Shown one piece after another: positions 14,201-26,297 of a stretch of DNA of 64,000 nucleotides. The first letter of the stretch is position 1. Each line of letters opens with the position of its first letter. The DNA comes from Styela clava. Taxonomy: Eukaryota > Chordata > Ascidiacea > Stolidobranchia > Styelidae. The DNA is taken from the NCBI RefSeq assembly GCF_964204865.1, contig NC_135252.1:8267383-8331382 (forward strand). The letters run 5' to 3'. The notes under the pieces are model-generated. The model did no database searches. It saw only the letters and a program-made list of their open reading frames with translations, and was not told the DNA's origin. The translations under genes were made by a program, and so were the position numbers.

Positions 14201-17200
14201 CCACAATATATATATACTGTAACACAGAACAGTGGGACAAGCAAAATAGAGATAATTGCGAGGCACAGTATTTTTCAGACATGTTTGAGATAACATTATA
14301 CCTATATGTGGAATGACAATTTTTCAAAAAAATATATAATCAATAATAAATATTAAGACAAAATCATGGCACTTGAGGGAACTGAATCAACCTAAATAAA
14401 AATACGAAAATATCGGGCGAAGACCGAAGGCTTATCAATCGAAAGTTTGGGGATTCCCCAAAACAGAAACTGCGGTTTCGATTCATCCGCTCTTACTCCA
14501 TAGCGACACCATGTGACCCATCACTAATTAATTAATAACTCGCTAATTATACGACATAATTCATTTAAAATCAATAGGATTCTGGTCCGAGATATGATGA
14601 ATGAACATGCAAAATTTGGAGCAGATTCAACTTCGCTTTCGTCAGATATAGCGTGTATCTAACAGACAAACACACAGACAAATACCTATCATCATACTTA
14701 CTGATCAAGATCGATAAGTAACAATATAGGTAGGGTAACTCACTGAAGCATCTGAATCCATAGAATCAAGTAAGTCAAGAGGTGGTGGAGGAGGAGGTCC
14801 ATATACAACAGTATTCAGTGGAAAATAGTTTAGTTCATCAGATGTATACCTAAATGAAAAATATTATAAGAGCAAGTATTCAAACAGAGATGTGTTTCCA
14901 AACAAACCAGTAGTCAGGTGGTATTAGGGAGGCCTGAGCTATTGACCGACTCTGCAAAGTTGACTCAAGTCATCCAAATGAAATGACTCAAAATGAGGCT
15001 CAACTGAATGGTTGACTTGATTTTGGACTCGGTTCGGATGACTCGTCTGGGCTGAGATTTCAGGGACTCCATTAAACACTGTATTTCTTCAAGAGCAATT
15101 CTGAGTTGAAAATCAATCCTAAGTGATTCAAGAGTCTTGCTGCACACTAACACAAATATATTTCTGTAACGTTTTTGCCGACCAAGTTCAGACTACTTCA
15201 GTAAGTAATGAAGTTCAATGTGGAAACCTCTATTATCCAACCAAAAGATGGTGTCGAGAACGGCAATTCACAGATCATCTGCTTGATAAATTATTTCCCA
15301 TTCATCCCAGTAGCTGTTTATAGTAGCATGCATAATTCATACTTTTTGCTTCAGATAACAAAGTTTAGTTCGAGCATATTTTTATGATAGCTGAGCTTGT
15401 AGAAAAATTTTGTCAACATGAAATACAATATTTTTAAAATAATTCAGTACATACTTTTGACAATACTCTTGGAATTGTCCTGGAATCAAAGCACAAGGAT
15501 ATAAACTAGGTCTTGTGAAATCAGGATGAACTTTCTTCATTTTTCGCTGAGGAATTTGTAGCACCTGGAAAATGAAATATAAAACATCTGTTTGGTGACA
15601 ACTAATTAAGATATAACCAATGAAGATAAGCGATAGGTTAGGATAGGATTCACACATTTATCCCGGGGAGAGGATAGATGATAATCGACTAAATTAATTA
15701 TCACATGCTGAACCACAGCCTCCCACCCAGTTCTATGTCAATAATTGGTATGGGATTAGTCAGTTATTTGTTTCAGATGCATGACTTTACGGTGGAGAAT
15801 GCCGTATTATTTCCGTAATATTTTATTCAGATTCAAGAGAAACAATAAGAGGCTATTACGAGGAATCACACCCTCTTGTCCAATTACAAATGCATATTAT
15901 TTGCCCAAATATATAACTCAGCAATCCCCAAATTGTCTGTCAGTGTTGCAAAATAATATGTCACAAATAATGTGTCACACAAAGATAAGAGTGTTAAAGT
16001 TAACATTGAAAATAACGTACATCTTGAGATATCGAATAGTTGCATTATGATCGTTTATATGCACAAATCAAGTTCGGGTCTCGTAATGATCAAATATGCA
16101 TGTATTATAAAATATGCATGTCAATTTCAAGCTAGTCTTGAAATGAAATATTTAAAACTTTATTTTAAACAAAAAAATTGAAATTGTCCATTACAGGCAG
16201 AATGGTCATGAACATAATCATGAACATGATAGGTAATACCCATGCTTACATTAGTCTGCATGTCATAATACAATCCAAATTCATCTCTTCGTTGCCTGTT
16301 GAGTCTGGCATTAAAATCTGATACCTGTTTCATTGCCTTCTTTAAATAACTTGGCATCTGTGATTTTTCAACAGTGGGCTAGAACAAAAAAGTATCAATA
16401 TTATATTTCAAAATAATCGAGAATTATCACAAGCGGAAAGTTCTAAAACAAAAGTGATAAGTTAATTTCAATAGAATCACATAGCTATTAGATTAAAGCT
16501 TATTAGTGATAATAACAAGAATACAAGACAGTTACTTATACAGACTGTGAGGAGACCAGAGACCAAATAAATAGAAAATAACTTCTTATGCAAATATTTA
16601 AGCTGGTATCATACTGCAGAGTACTGGAGATGTTTCTTCTTAATACTTTCCTTTCTTTTTTCATCCAAGACATTGACATATTCTTGATATTTATCAGGAT
16701 ATTCTCTCATCATCAAATCACAAACATCACGGCTTCGAACTGCTGTCAAACCTGAAATGAATACATTAAAAATGTAAGGCTGTAACAAACAGCAATACTG
16801 GAATATCAAATTAGGTAGACATGGAAACACATAGTTTTCAAAGTTAATCCAAATATGTGTGTATCTACCTAATGTTACTTGAACTTCGCTGACTAACATA
16901 TTCAACATCAAGTGATTTAGTTCTCTCGCATCTAATTTCCGCCGTTCAATTTCTGTCAAAAAATATGATGTTAGAACAAAAATGAAAGTTAATTCGAAAG
17001 CAATATTACAGAAATTCAAAAATATGATATTATATTCCAACTTTTCATTTTAGCATTACATTTATATAAGCAAAAATATATTTCCTTCGATATGATGGCA
17101 TTGATTTAACCCTATACAACAGGGTCAGCAAATGTGAGTTCAAGGTCTCTTTCTTGGAATCCAAATCAAAGCCAGAGTTACATTTTCAAATTCACAAAAG

Positions 17201-18399
17201 TCACGAATTTAAGTGGAACCTCATATAGTAAGGAGTTGTCATTTCAGATGTCTGAGAGTCCATAGGTAAAACTTTCACTTCAAACTTAAGGTTACAAAAG
17301 TCAAATTTTCATATTTCAAATTTTGCTACTATAACGTCAAGAGAACGAGCTTGTTTTGTAACAAAGATTTGCAGTCAAGATATTTGTAACCAGGAATCAG
17401 CTTCTTGAATGGCCTTTAATTCAAGAAATTCTTCTCTGTACATAGTGATTGAAATCTCATATCATATATATATATGAACAACGTAATCTGTAACCTGGAT
17501 ATTTCCTTTTGAAAGATGTTATGCTGAGAAAAGAACTGATTTGTTCTTGTATCATATAATAATCTCCTGTACCATCATTTGGCCATTGATATTCTATCAC
17601 ATCTGCTGCAGTCAGTAGCGAGAATCTAAAACAAAAAGTCAATATCAATAAATTGGTCTAAATGTAAAAATTATGGTTGTAATGAATCATAGGTGTAAAA
17701 AATTCTAAATAAATGTACATAATAGCTTATATAACAATATAAATAATTATTAATACAATCTACCGTAATATAAATTCATATAGATGAGAGCAAAGGATAT
17801 CTAGATTGGTAAATCTGTTGCAAATGCAAAAGAATGTACTTGTGATGCTATTCATATGTGTGAATCACACTTTAATTTGAAACAAGCAATAAAAAAGGGA
17901 ATGTTAATAATTACGTGTTTTTCTGTTTTAAAATAGGATCGATAGATCGTGTTGTTGTTATACTTGATGCCATCGAATCTTCATTTGTTGAAATGTCGGG
18001 AACGTGGCCATTAATTGGGGTACTTGCATGTGTACAGGTATCTGGTGTGTTTGGCCACGAGTCTGGAATACCTTTACTGTCTGTATTTTCATTCTGCATT
18101 ATTTCCATTGTTTCGATATCTTCCCTTGACAATCTTCTGTCACTACTGTCTTCATTCAATTTAGCATCAATACATTGATATGAATCAGTTCGCTCAGAAG
18201 GTTTAATTGGAGCAAAGACAGTTACTAGATCCTTCACATCTTCAGTGGTTTGTGTGTCTGAAATTGGCACTTCAATCACAGGTACAATTTGTGCAACAGA
18301 TTGTCCACCTTGTCCACCAGTATCTTTATTGTTAGATGAGCCATCAACAACTGGTACATGTTCAGGTTCAGAGCCAGGAAGTGGGTCACTTACTTCCAT
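11223..18399 (-). CDS. PHF10: PHD finger protein 10 (BAF45a), PBAF chromatin-remodelling subunit
   Basis: Twelve exons, all phase-consistent: 17915-18399, 17495-17625, 16869-16952, 16615-16751, 16250-16378, 15455-15564, 14744-14849, 13913-14021, 13338-13534, 12913-13015, 12345-12533, 11223-12118; predicted 891 residues. An acidic Ser/Thr-rich N-terminus precedes the SAY region ([40 protein letters not shown]), which separates PHF10 from DPF1-3. Two PHD fingers follow: the first spans exons 10-11 (CGICLKD), the second exons 11-12 ([31 protein letters not shown]). In vertebrates PHF10 is a nuclear PBAF subunit whose paired fingers read histone tails. Vertebrate PHF10 ends soon after the second finger; here about 280 more residues follow, Lys/Glu-rich and repetitive. 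The start is the first Met of a long open exon with no clear upstream exon. Identification is secure. Confidence 0.95.
11270..11870 (-). repeat. Coding tandem repeat in the PHF10 C-terminal tail (78-bp unit)
   Basis: The last PHF10 exon encodes about eight units of 26 residues built on VEEKTVExKKKKPxPKxED followed by EGTHA or EETPV; one unit is short (about 20 residues). Two unit types alternate, giving a higher-order repeat of about 156 bp, and one unit recurs identically. The frame is kept throughout. Charge pattern suggests a disordered, highly basic and acidic tail. Confidence 0.9.
14409..14721 (+). repeat. Dispersed repeat family R1, copy 1 (PHF10 intron)
   Basis: About 310 bp that recurs in inverse orientation at 53963-54245. 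Shared blocks include GACCGAAG, CTTATCRATCGAAAGTT, ACTAATTAATTAATAACTCG, TGCAAAATTTGGAGCAGATT and CAGACAAACA. One end is a near-palindrome, TACTTACTGAT then ATCGATAAGTA. No coding capacity or clear target duplication seen. Class unknown; a non-autonomous DNA transposon is plausible. Confidence 0.75.
15634..15800 (-). mobile_element. tRNA-derived SINE, fragment (PHF10 intron)
   Basis: Matches the 3' part of the full SINE at 19629-19980 in reverse orientation: ATAGGATT tail, ATTTATCCCGGGGAGAGG, TATGGGATTAGTCAG and a worn piece of the body. The tRNA-like head is missing. Confidence 0.75.
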
Positions 18400-18739
18400 A
18401 ATGTTCAGATTTTATGTCCTATTCCAGTTATAATATGATTCAAATGATAACAGAATTAAGAAGTAAAAGAAGATGGTAGTTTGGCCAAATACTGAAAGAT
18501 GAATCTCGGGCCAACTAAAACAAAATATCACTACTGGTATCGGTGTGGCGGAATCTTCATCAGACGAACATCGCTATCAATATTGGCTCGCGCATTCGAT
18601 TTTCTAACTAGTCGAACTTTGCACAAATTTAAATCTGTCATTCGGTCGTAGGGAAAGTCTGTACACCTTATAATATATAAAATCCTTCCGCGAAAACTAG
18701 CAAAATCAAGCCCATTGAGGTGTATATTATATAACATAT

Positions 18740-18885
18740 AATGCGCTGCTCCTAATGCGATCTCGCATTGTGCCCAATGCACTGCTCTAATGCGGCTTCA
18801 CTTCACTGTGTTCTGTGGCCAATGCGCTGCTCCTAATGCGGCCTCACTGTGCGTAATGCGGTGCCCCTAATGCGCTGCGTGCAAT
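18740..18885. repeat. Degenerate AATGCG tandem repeat upstream of PHF10
   Basis: Four or so units of about 34-46 bp sharing AATGCGCTGCTCCTAATGCGG, with variants, begin about 340 bases upstream of the PHF10 start codon. The stretch is GC-richer than its surroundings and holds CpG in most units. It may overlap the promoter, but no specific factor site is identified. Confidence 0.65.
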
Positions 18886-19628
18886 GAGACTTTTAGGCTA
18901 TCAACCCTTCTCGAGATTGCTTTGCGAATTAGCTTTTCCTAATCCCTGTGCATGTTGATAGGCTACGTATCAGTTCGATTCAAATTATTTAACCAGAGAC
19001 AATGCATACCGGTACCAGGTACCGATAGCTGTTACTGCTGTACTGTGTTAGGAGATACCGAAATACCGATGTTGGAATGCAACATTTATTTTACTAACTT
19101 CCAGTTAATATTGGTGGATGAGGATAATTGTGACCTGGGTATCACAGATCTTTCAGGGCTTCAAAGCACAACTGAAAAACTGACAAATTGCTAGCAGAAC
19201 TACGGAAACGAGTTAATATTTACAAATTACAACCATGCCTGCAGATCTGCCCAGTAAAAATTTCTGAGTGGCTGGTAAAGTTGATTAGCCAATGTTACAG
19301 AAGTAACCAAAGAACTCAATGCTCGAGCACGACATCTATCGCGATGGTTCTTAACCTTTGCACACCTGTCTATACTAGCTTAAAATTCAAAAAAATAACG
19401 GAAATTGTAAAGAAGTCCACAATCACACATTTTCACGAGTTAAAGATAAGATAAGATTTTATTTCGATTCATTCGCAAAAACAAAATAAACATATATACA
19501 CAAAAGCTTAAGACGAAGAATCTGGAAAGTATAGGTTTAATAATAAAATAGGTTTAAAACGTATTAAACGCGTTCACTTACCAAAGAAGAAAGAAAACGA
19601 GTCACAAACACAAACAAATAAATAACAT
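18886..19628. other. Intergenic, no gene seen
   Basis: Between the AATGCG repeat and the SINE. Several short open frames have no supporting splice context or recognisable similarity. The local CATACCGGTACCAGGTACC near 19007 resembles the GGTACC-rich repeats at 22.8-24.7 kb. Confidence 0.4.
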
Positions 19629-19980
19629 GGCGCGGCGGTGTGGCTCAACGGGCTAAGCGTTAGGAATACGCTCGCCACCGCACCTCTAACTACTCTGCGT
19701 GGGTTCGCAGGTTCGAATCCCATGCAGGGATGGTTATGTGCGAGAGGATTGCTGGACTCCTCGCCGTCGTTGGGTGGTTCACGTAACCGCTGGTCGGTTA
19801 CGGCTTCCTCCACCACCAAGTCCATGCTTCCGAAAACAAACAATACAGTAAAACTAATCCCATACCCGACTTGGAATGGTAACCGGACGAGAGGCCGTGG
19901 TTCGCCATATGGATAAGCCGTCTTATCGGCTTTCCTCTCCCCCGGGATAAATATGTAAATCCTATCCTATCCTATCCTAT
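19629..19980 (+). mobile_element. Full-length tRNA-derived SINE
   Basis: The head is tRNA-like with a class II (long variable arm) layout: A box TGGCTCAACGG near 19640 and perfect B box GGTTCGAATCC near 19710, the two parts of an internal RNA polymerase III promoter. The would-be anticodon loop is TAGGAAT within GCGT/ACGC, suggesting a tRNA-Ser(GGA)-like ancestor, though Leu cannot be excluded. A unique body follows, then CCCGGGATAAATATGTAAATCC and a (TATCC)n-type tail at 19962-19980. Partial copies occur at 15634, 38416, 43176, 51174, 51536 and 57142, so this is the most frequent retroposon in the window. Confidence 0.9.
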
Positions 19981-20639
19981 ATTGACGGCAGTCATTACTC
20001 AGGCGTTTCACTTAGTAATCAGGTTGCGTGCAATCTTTTCAATATCCGCTGTGCGTGTGATGCGGCATGTAAAAAAAACAATCCGAAAAATCCTAGAATG
20101 AAGTGCGAATGCATGTTTCCGTTCCATGCTCAAACATATATCTAGTAAAATCTACTAAAACGTTAACACACCAATGTAAAAATCGATTGTGAATTTTCAA
20201 ATATCAGTTCGTGCAGTTTAACCGTAGTAATATATATTTACGGTTTAACATTTGTATATCCGGTCTTCTCCATATTTGAGCAGAGCATAATTTCGTCCAT
20301 CACGAAATCTTCCATTTTGCACATTTCCAGTCCATCATTAAAAAATCTGCCATTTTTGTTATTTGTTTATTGATGTCACTAAGTCTGGGATTCACTTCTC
20401 GAATGCATATCTTCGGCTCGAGGTAGCCACGTCCGCACGCGACGGCGTTCGGTACTGAAAGAGAAAGTTTCCACGTAGTATCAATAATATCGTTCAGTCA
20501 TCACTACTATTTTATCACACACATATATATATAGACCAATTCTAAACTATACCAAAGTTGTGTATCACTCCCTAATGATTTAAGATGGCACAACAAATGG
20601 TAACAACAAATGGGGTTCTACGTAAATTAAGGTATGAAC

Positions 20640-21206
20640 ACCTAATCGGTGGTGCCTGCCGGTAACAATTTAAAAATTTTAAATATTACTAAAAAAAACT
20701 GAAGTGCATTCATTGCATATTTACATAGGCTGATTAGTATGACTAATATTTTTATTTCTTGCTTTTTTATTGGTGATAATTCCCATTTTCGAAGTGCCTA
20801 GCATATGTGGTGACTGAGCGCTTGTGACTCCTTCTAATACTACGTTATAAATATCATTATTAGGTTTACTTGTTTCATTTTGCATGTTCAACATTTGATT
20901 TGACTATTTTTAACTAATTTATTATTTTTTTAAAAGTTCTTACGCTCATTTCATCTTTTTTCGGAAGTGCCTAAAAAGGGGCCTACCGGTAACAATTTAT
21001 TATTCTCAAATACCACAACTAGACTCAAGTGAATTTATTGGGTATTTACCCAGGTTTATTTGTTTCACTTTGCGTGTGCAACATTTCATTTGACTATTTT
21101 TTACTAATTTATCATTTTTTTAAAAGTTATTACGCCCATTTTACTTTTTTTTCGAAAGTGCCTAAAAAAGTGCCTACCGGTGACAATTTCTTATTCTCAA
21201 ACAATC
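20640..21206. repeat. Three degenerate tandem units ending CCTACCGGTAACAATTT
   Basis: The motif GTGCCT(G/A)CCGGT(A/G)ACAATTT occurs near 20650, 20977 and 21168. The second and third units share about 150 bp (TTTGACTATTTTTAACTAAT, AAAAGTT..TTACGC, GTGCCTAAAAA). The first is more diverged. This indicates old tandem duplication in non-coding DNA. Confidence 0.75.
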
Positions 21207-21897
21207 AGGCCGTTAGCGAGACGAGGTCATTTATCTTTCAGTTTCGTAGCGCACATAGGGGAACTACCTGAAAATGATCTTTAGTAACAAATAATACTTT
21301 GTTCCCATTTCCATAAGTTGCACGTTTTACGAAAAAGAAGCTTTTACTACAAAAAATATGTACTGTATTACTATCTGTCCTATATTCTCTGCCCTTCCGG
21401 TAACAGTGACCAATGAACGCAAACTTCTGCATGACGTAACAACTAAAATTTGATCAGCTGTAGGTGGGGTTTCCGTGGTCAGATGAATCTCAGATATACT
21501 GCTCGCTTTGCTTTGAGTTGAATAGCTTTTCCATTGTCTTTTTCAGTTATTATGAGTTAGGTTATTCTAAGAAGGTGTTAAAAAGTATAAGTAAGCTATT
21601 AAACACTTGTATGTCCTTACCATGGATAGCAATTTTTGTTGAGCCCTAGCTCATAAAACGTTGTTAAATAGGTACGGTACGGTAAGTCCAAGGAAGGCTA
21701 GACCTAGAAAGATATGTCACAAACAGCGATATTTTCATGCTTGTATGGAAAGTTTATATTTAATTTAATGACGATTCTTGACTATCCAGCAACTTATACT
21801 ATTATATAGGCTACAGCATATTTGATTCAGAAAATAAGGGCCGTTTGTGCGAAAGAGAAAAAAGTAACCAATTTTACTGAAGTCAGTTGGTCTGAAC

Positions 21898-22202
21898 CAG
21901 GGGTGGGCAAGGTTTTTGAACCAGGGGCCAAAAATTTTACCCACCTAGACTGACGGGTCATGTAAGTGTAACGTAAAAAGTTACATTTTATTACCAATAT
22001 TTACAGTGTTATAAAGCAAAGGTGGAAAACAATAGGCCTCGTGCCAAAACTAAATTTAATCGCAATCTCAACAAATTCATTGAGCCATATTATCTGAGAC
22101 ATCAAAATTTGAATTCAGTTTGGTTGTGACAGACTCAGGCGGGCCAAATTGAATTACCGAGCGGGCCAGATTTGGCCGCGGGCCGTACTTTGACCAAGTC
22201 TG
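21898..22202 (+). mobile_element. hAT-type MITE family M1, copy 1
   Basis: Starts CAGGGGTGGGCAAGG and ends CCAAGTCTG; 305 bp. Flanks GTCTGAAC (21890-21897) and GTCTAAAT (22203-22210) match at six of eight positions, a worn target duplication. Shares GACGGGTCATGTAAGTGTAACG and GTGCCAAAACTAAATTTAATCG with the copies at 26039-26297 and 29900-30214. No ORF. Confidence 0.85.
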
Positions 22203-22340
22203 GTCTAAATTCATAGAGTCTACAAGAACCTGGACAGCAATGATAAGTTATGCAGGGCAATTCCGACTGTGTGATCTATCGAGATTCAGTGTAGATATAG
22301 TCTAGTACTCTAGTATGCAAACGCTGCAGGACTAGTATGG

Positions 22341-22595
22341 TGGCCTATCGTTGTCAAGCGTAAAATTGAAAAAAAAAATTAAAAAAAAATAAAAACCTAA
22401 AATAAAAAAATAGTTGTGAAAAAACATAAAAAAAAATAAAATAAACTGAAATGCAAAAAAAATTATAAATAAAAACGAAAATGAAGTAAAAACGGTATAA
22501 AAAAAAGCAAAAAAAAAACGTGAATAAAAAGAAAATAAAAAGGTTGACAACGATGGGCCGCCTCGTGGCCCATCGTTGTCACGCGTTTTTATTTT
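22341..22595. repeat. A-rich block between direct repeats, ending in a perfect 15-bp hairpin
   Basis: TGACAACGATGGGCC (22545-22559) and its exact reverse complement (22567-22581) enclose a 7-nt loop. The right arm recurs with one change at 22342-22356 (GGCCTATCGTTGTCA), and the 180 bases between are almost pure A with scattered other bases on the + strand. Looks like an insertion or foldback structure; class unknown. Confidence 0.75.
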
Positions 22596-23080
22596 GAGAA
22601 AATTTGCTTCTGCTTGGGACCAACGTTGTCATGCATAATCCTACGCGCACAAACGATGTTCCCTGGATTTCTAATTCACTACTGATTTTCTTGAGCAATA
22701 TTCAATAAATTTAAAACAAAAATGTTCTATAAATTCTTCATGCTACAAGTTCAATTAGAAGTAATATATTTATAACAAGAGAGCTACGCCCAAATATATG
22801 GACACGTCTATCGCAGTACAGTACGGTTTACCGTACCGTCAGATCACAGTCTACAAATATATTCACACCAAGCGAAGCAGCACAGTAGGACACAAAATGG
22901 CGTCCGATGTCCGCTGAACGTTTAATGATGTCATAGCAAACAAAAACAAATCTCACAGAGCTATCAGAAATATTTAAATTACAGTTCTTCCCTTGCAAAT
23001 TTTACGTTGTTTTCAGTAGAACTGTAACAAAAAGCAAAGAGATGAGAGCTGAATTCACGGCGGTACCGGTACCTAACGTA

Positions 23081-25073
23081 GGTGCGGTACTGAGTTAGCA
23101 GTCAGCCAGCATCTTACCTGTACACTGTAGGCCATATACGGTAATTGATCACAGAACAGTTGTTCCCTTGCAAATTTTATGTTGTTTACACTTTAGGACA
23201 GATACCGTAATTGATCACAGAACAATTCTTCCCTTTCAAATTTTATGTTGTTTCCAGTAGACTCTCATCAAAATAAACAAATATAGTAGGCTAAAAGTGC
23301 TACAACGCTTGCATTACTGCACTGGTAGAACCGTGAAAGAATAAGTTACGGTAATTTCATTGTGGTAAGACACCGGTACCGGCACCAGTACCAGTATCGT
23401 ACTTACGTACTGAGCTACCAGTACCGGTACCGAACCTGTAGGTCTGATATTCCGTTCCGCATACGATAGGCTATAAAACTTGCATTGCAGCATTAGTAAT
23501 ACCGCGGAAGGAATAAGTCAATTTCACTGCGTTACGGTACCGGTATGGCAACTTACCAGTACCGACCTACAGTAGCTGTAGTACTGAGCAAGACAATCGA
23601 TCGCGAAACCGCTTGAAATAAGTGTAAAACAGTGTTCCCATGAGTAAAAATAAATACCGCGAAATTTTGTATGAAATATCATATCTCATAGGATTCATAT
23701 AAAGTTTAAGAATAAATAAAAGTAATAGCCTTCTGGGGAAAAATATAATCTTTACTCACTGAAAATTTCAAAGCAATTGGTCCAGTAATCAACGAGAAAA
23801 GCGATTTTTTCATAACGATACCAAGAAGAAGACAAATAAGAACAAGAGAGCTATGCTCAAATATATGGACACGTAGAGTCACATAATTTTGATGACGTCA
23901 TAGCGAAAAAAAAAGTAATAGCCTTCTAGAGAAAATTTTTATCTTTAACCACTAAAAATTTCAAAGCAATTGGTCCAGTATTCGAAGAGAAAAGCGACTT
24001 TTTAAAAACGTGTCAAGCGGTACTGAGTTAGCAGTCAGGCAGCATCTTACCTGTACACTGTAGGCCATATACGGTAATTGATCACAGAACAGTTGTTCCC
24101 TTGCAAATTTTATGTTGTTTACACTTTAGGACAGATAATTGATCACAGAACAATTCTTCCCTTTCAAATTTTATGTTGTTTCCAGTAGACTCTCATCAAA
24201 ATAAACAAATATAGTAGGCTACAAGTGCTACAACGCTTGCATTACTGCACTGGTAGGACCGTGAAAGAATAAGTTACGGTAATTTCATTGTGGTAAGACA
24301 CCGGTACCGGCACCAGTACCAGTATCGTACTTACGTACTGAGCTACCAGTACCGGTTAGCAGTCAGCCAGCATCTTACCTGTACACTGTAGGCCATATAC
24401 GGTAATTGATCACAGAACAGTTGTTCCCTTGCAAATTTTATGTTGTTTACACTTTAGGACAGATAATTGATCACAGAACAATTCTTCCCTTTCAAATTTT
24501 ATGTTGTTTCCAGTAGACTCTCATCAAAATAAACAAATATAGTAGGCTACAAGTGCTACAACGCTTGCATTACTGCACTGGTAGGACCGTGAAAGAATAA
24601 GTTACGGTAATTTCATTGTGGTAAGACACCGGTACCGGCACCAGTATCGTACTTACGTACTGAGCTACCAGTACCGGTACCGAACCTGTAGGTCTGATAT
24701 TCCGTTCCGCATACGATAGGCTATAAAACTTGCATTGCAGCATTAGTAACACCGCGGAAGGAATAAGTCAATTTCACTGCGTTACGGTACCGGTATGGCA
24801 ACTTACCAGTACCGACCTACAGTAGCTGTAGTACTGAGCAAGACAATCGATCGCGAAACCGCTTGAAATAAGTGTAAAACAGTGTTCCCATGAGTAAAAA
24901 TAAATACCGCGAAATTTTGTATGAAATATCATATCTCATAGGATTCATATAAAATTTAAGAATAAACAAAAGTAATAGCCTTCTAGCGAAAAAATTAATC
25001 TTTAACCACTGAAAATTTCAAAGCAATTGGTCCAGTATTCGAAGAGAAAAGCGACTTTTTAAAAACGTGTCAA
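23081..25073. repeat. Three-copy segmental duplication rich in GGTACC/ACCGGT palindromes
   Basis: Copy A starts about 23081, copy B about 24011 (truncated near 24358), copy C about 24357 and runs to about 25073. All open with GTTAGCAGTCAGSCAGCATC and share TGATCACAGAACAGTTGTTC. Copies B and C both lack four bases (CCGT) present in A after TTAGGACAGATA, so they are closest to each other. Copies A and C continue through CGCGAAACCGCTTGAAATA and end near AAAAGCGACTTTTTAAAAA. GGTACC, ACCGGT and GTAC motifs are dense. Non-coding. Confidence 0.9.
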
Positions 25074-25439
25074 AGAACAAGAACAAGAACAAGAACAACA
25101 ACATAATATTGAAACGATCGTTATGTCCACTACGTGTCCAACAAGAACAACAAAAATACCAAAACGATCGTTATGTCCACTAACGTGTCCAATAATGATA
25201 AGAGAATATAGAATTGAGTACGGAAATTCGGGAAATTTGTTTTTACGTGTAGAAGGTAATTGAATTGGGGAATGCTGCTCAGTTGTCCAGATACTCTTGC
25301 GATACCGGTACCGTCTGATCGTACCTGTCTGTACCCATGCAAACTGATTGTCTGTGGAAGTCTGATTTTAGTCAGACGAAACGTTTCAGTAATAAATTTG
25401 TGTTGGTGCGCAGCAAGACTCTTGAATTGCATAGTTCTT

Positions 25440-25700
25440 ATGCTGTGTTGTCGTAAACCAATGGATATTGATTTTTTGGGAATCCCCTTATATGCAATTT
25501 TGCATCAGGATTTTAGCCGAGTCCTGTGTTTTTGTGCTCACGATGTTAATTTGTGACTTCATCGCATAAAATTGATGCGTTTGATGGATTCTATAAAATG
25601 AATGCAACTTTTCATACTGTGTTGTTGTAAACCTATGGTTATTGATTTTCGGGGAATTCCCTCAAATCCAATTTTTGCATCAGTATTTTTGAAGCATGTT
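25440..25700. repeat. Diverged direct repeat, two copies
   Basis: About 80 bp beginning TGCTGTGTTGTCGTAAACC at 25441 recurs from about 25614 (ACTGTGTTGTTGTAAACC), including GATATTGATTTT and TTTTGCATCAG. The period is about 175 bp. Non-coding. Confidence 0.75.
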
Positions 25701-26038
25701 ATACAGAAAAATGTGCAACTTTCGTTAGTGTGAACAAGCTGTAATGCGTTCAGTATGTTCATTTTAATACAAAACTGAAACTCGTCACAAAACTCACTTT
25801 CTAGGGCAGGCTTTTTAGGGCCTCGTCTCACGGCCTAAAAGCTAGATAAAAGCAGCCACTGGTATCTAACAATATCTTTTCTTGCGCATTCTCATCTATC
25901 TCGGTTGGTTTTCAGTAAATCGTTCAAAAATAGAGTAAAATGGTGTTGGAAAAGGCGTATGAATTTATGTCTCATTGCAAATTCCGCAATATTGCATTTG
26001 AAAAAAAATGGTGAAAACAGGCTAAACAACTTCTAGAG

Positions 26039-26297
26039 CTGATATGGGCAAAATACGGCACGTGAACTAAATCAGGCCAGTTGGGTAACTCAATCTGAGC
26101 TGCCTGATGCTGCCACAACCAACTAAAACCAAATTTTGCAATTAAATTTAGTTTTGGCACGAGACTTATTGTTTTCCACTTTTGTAACACAGTAAGTATT
26201 GTTCATGAAATGTAACTTTTCATTTCACACTTACGTGGCCCGCCAGTCTAGCTGGGCAAAATTTTTGGCCCCTGGTCTAAAAACCTTGCTCACCCCT
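26039..26297 (-). mobile_element. hAT-type MITE family M1, copy 2 (inverted)
   Basis: Reverse-orientation relative of 21898-22202: ends CCTTGCTCACCCCTG at its right. Flanks TTCTAGAG (26031-26038) and CTCTAGAG (26298-26305) match at seven of eight positions. No ORF. Confidence 0.85.

Noticed and set aside
19640..19730. Functional tRNA gene
   Set aside because: A and B boxes are present, but the acceptor and anticodon stems do not form a complete tRNA and the sequence continues into a repeated SINE body.
22332..22550. Phe-rich minus-strand open frame
   Set aside because: Translation of the A-rich tract; low complexity, no coding signal.
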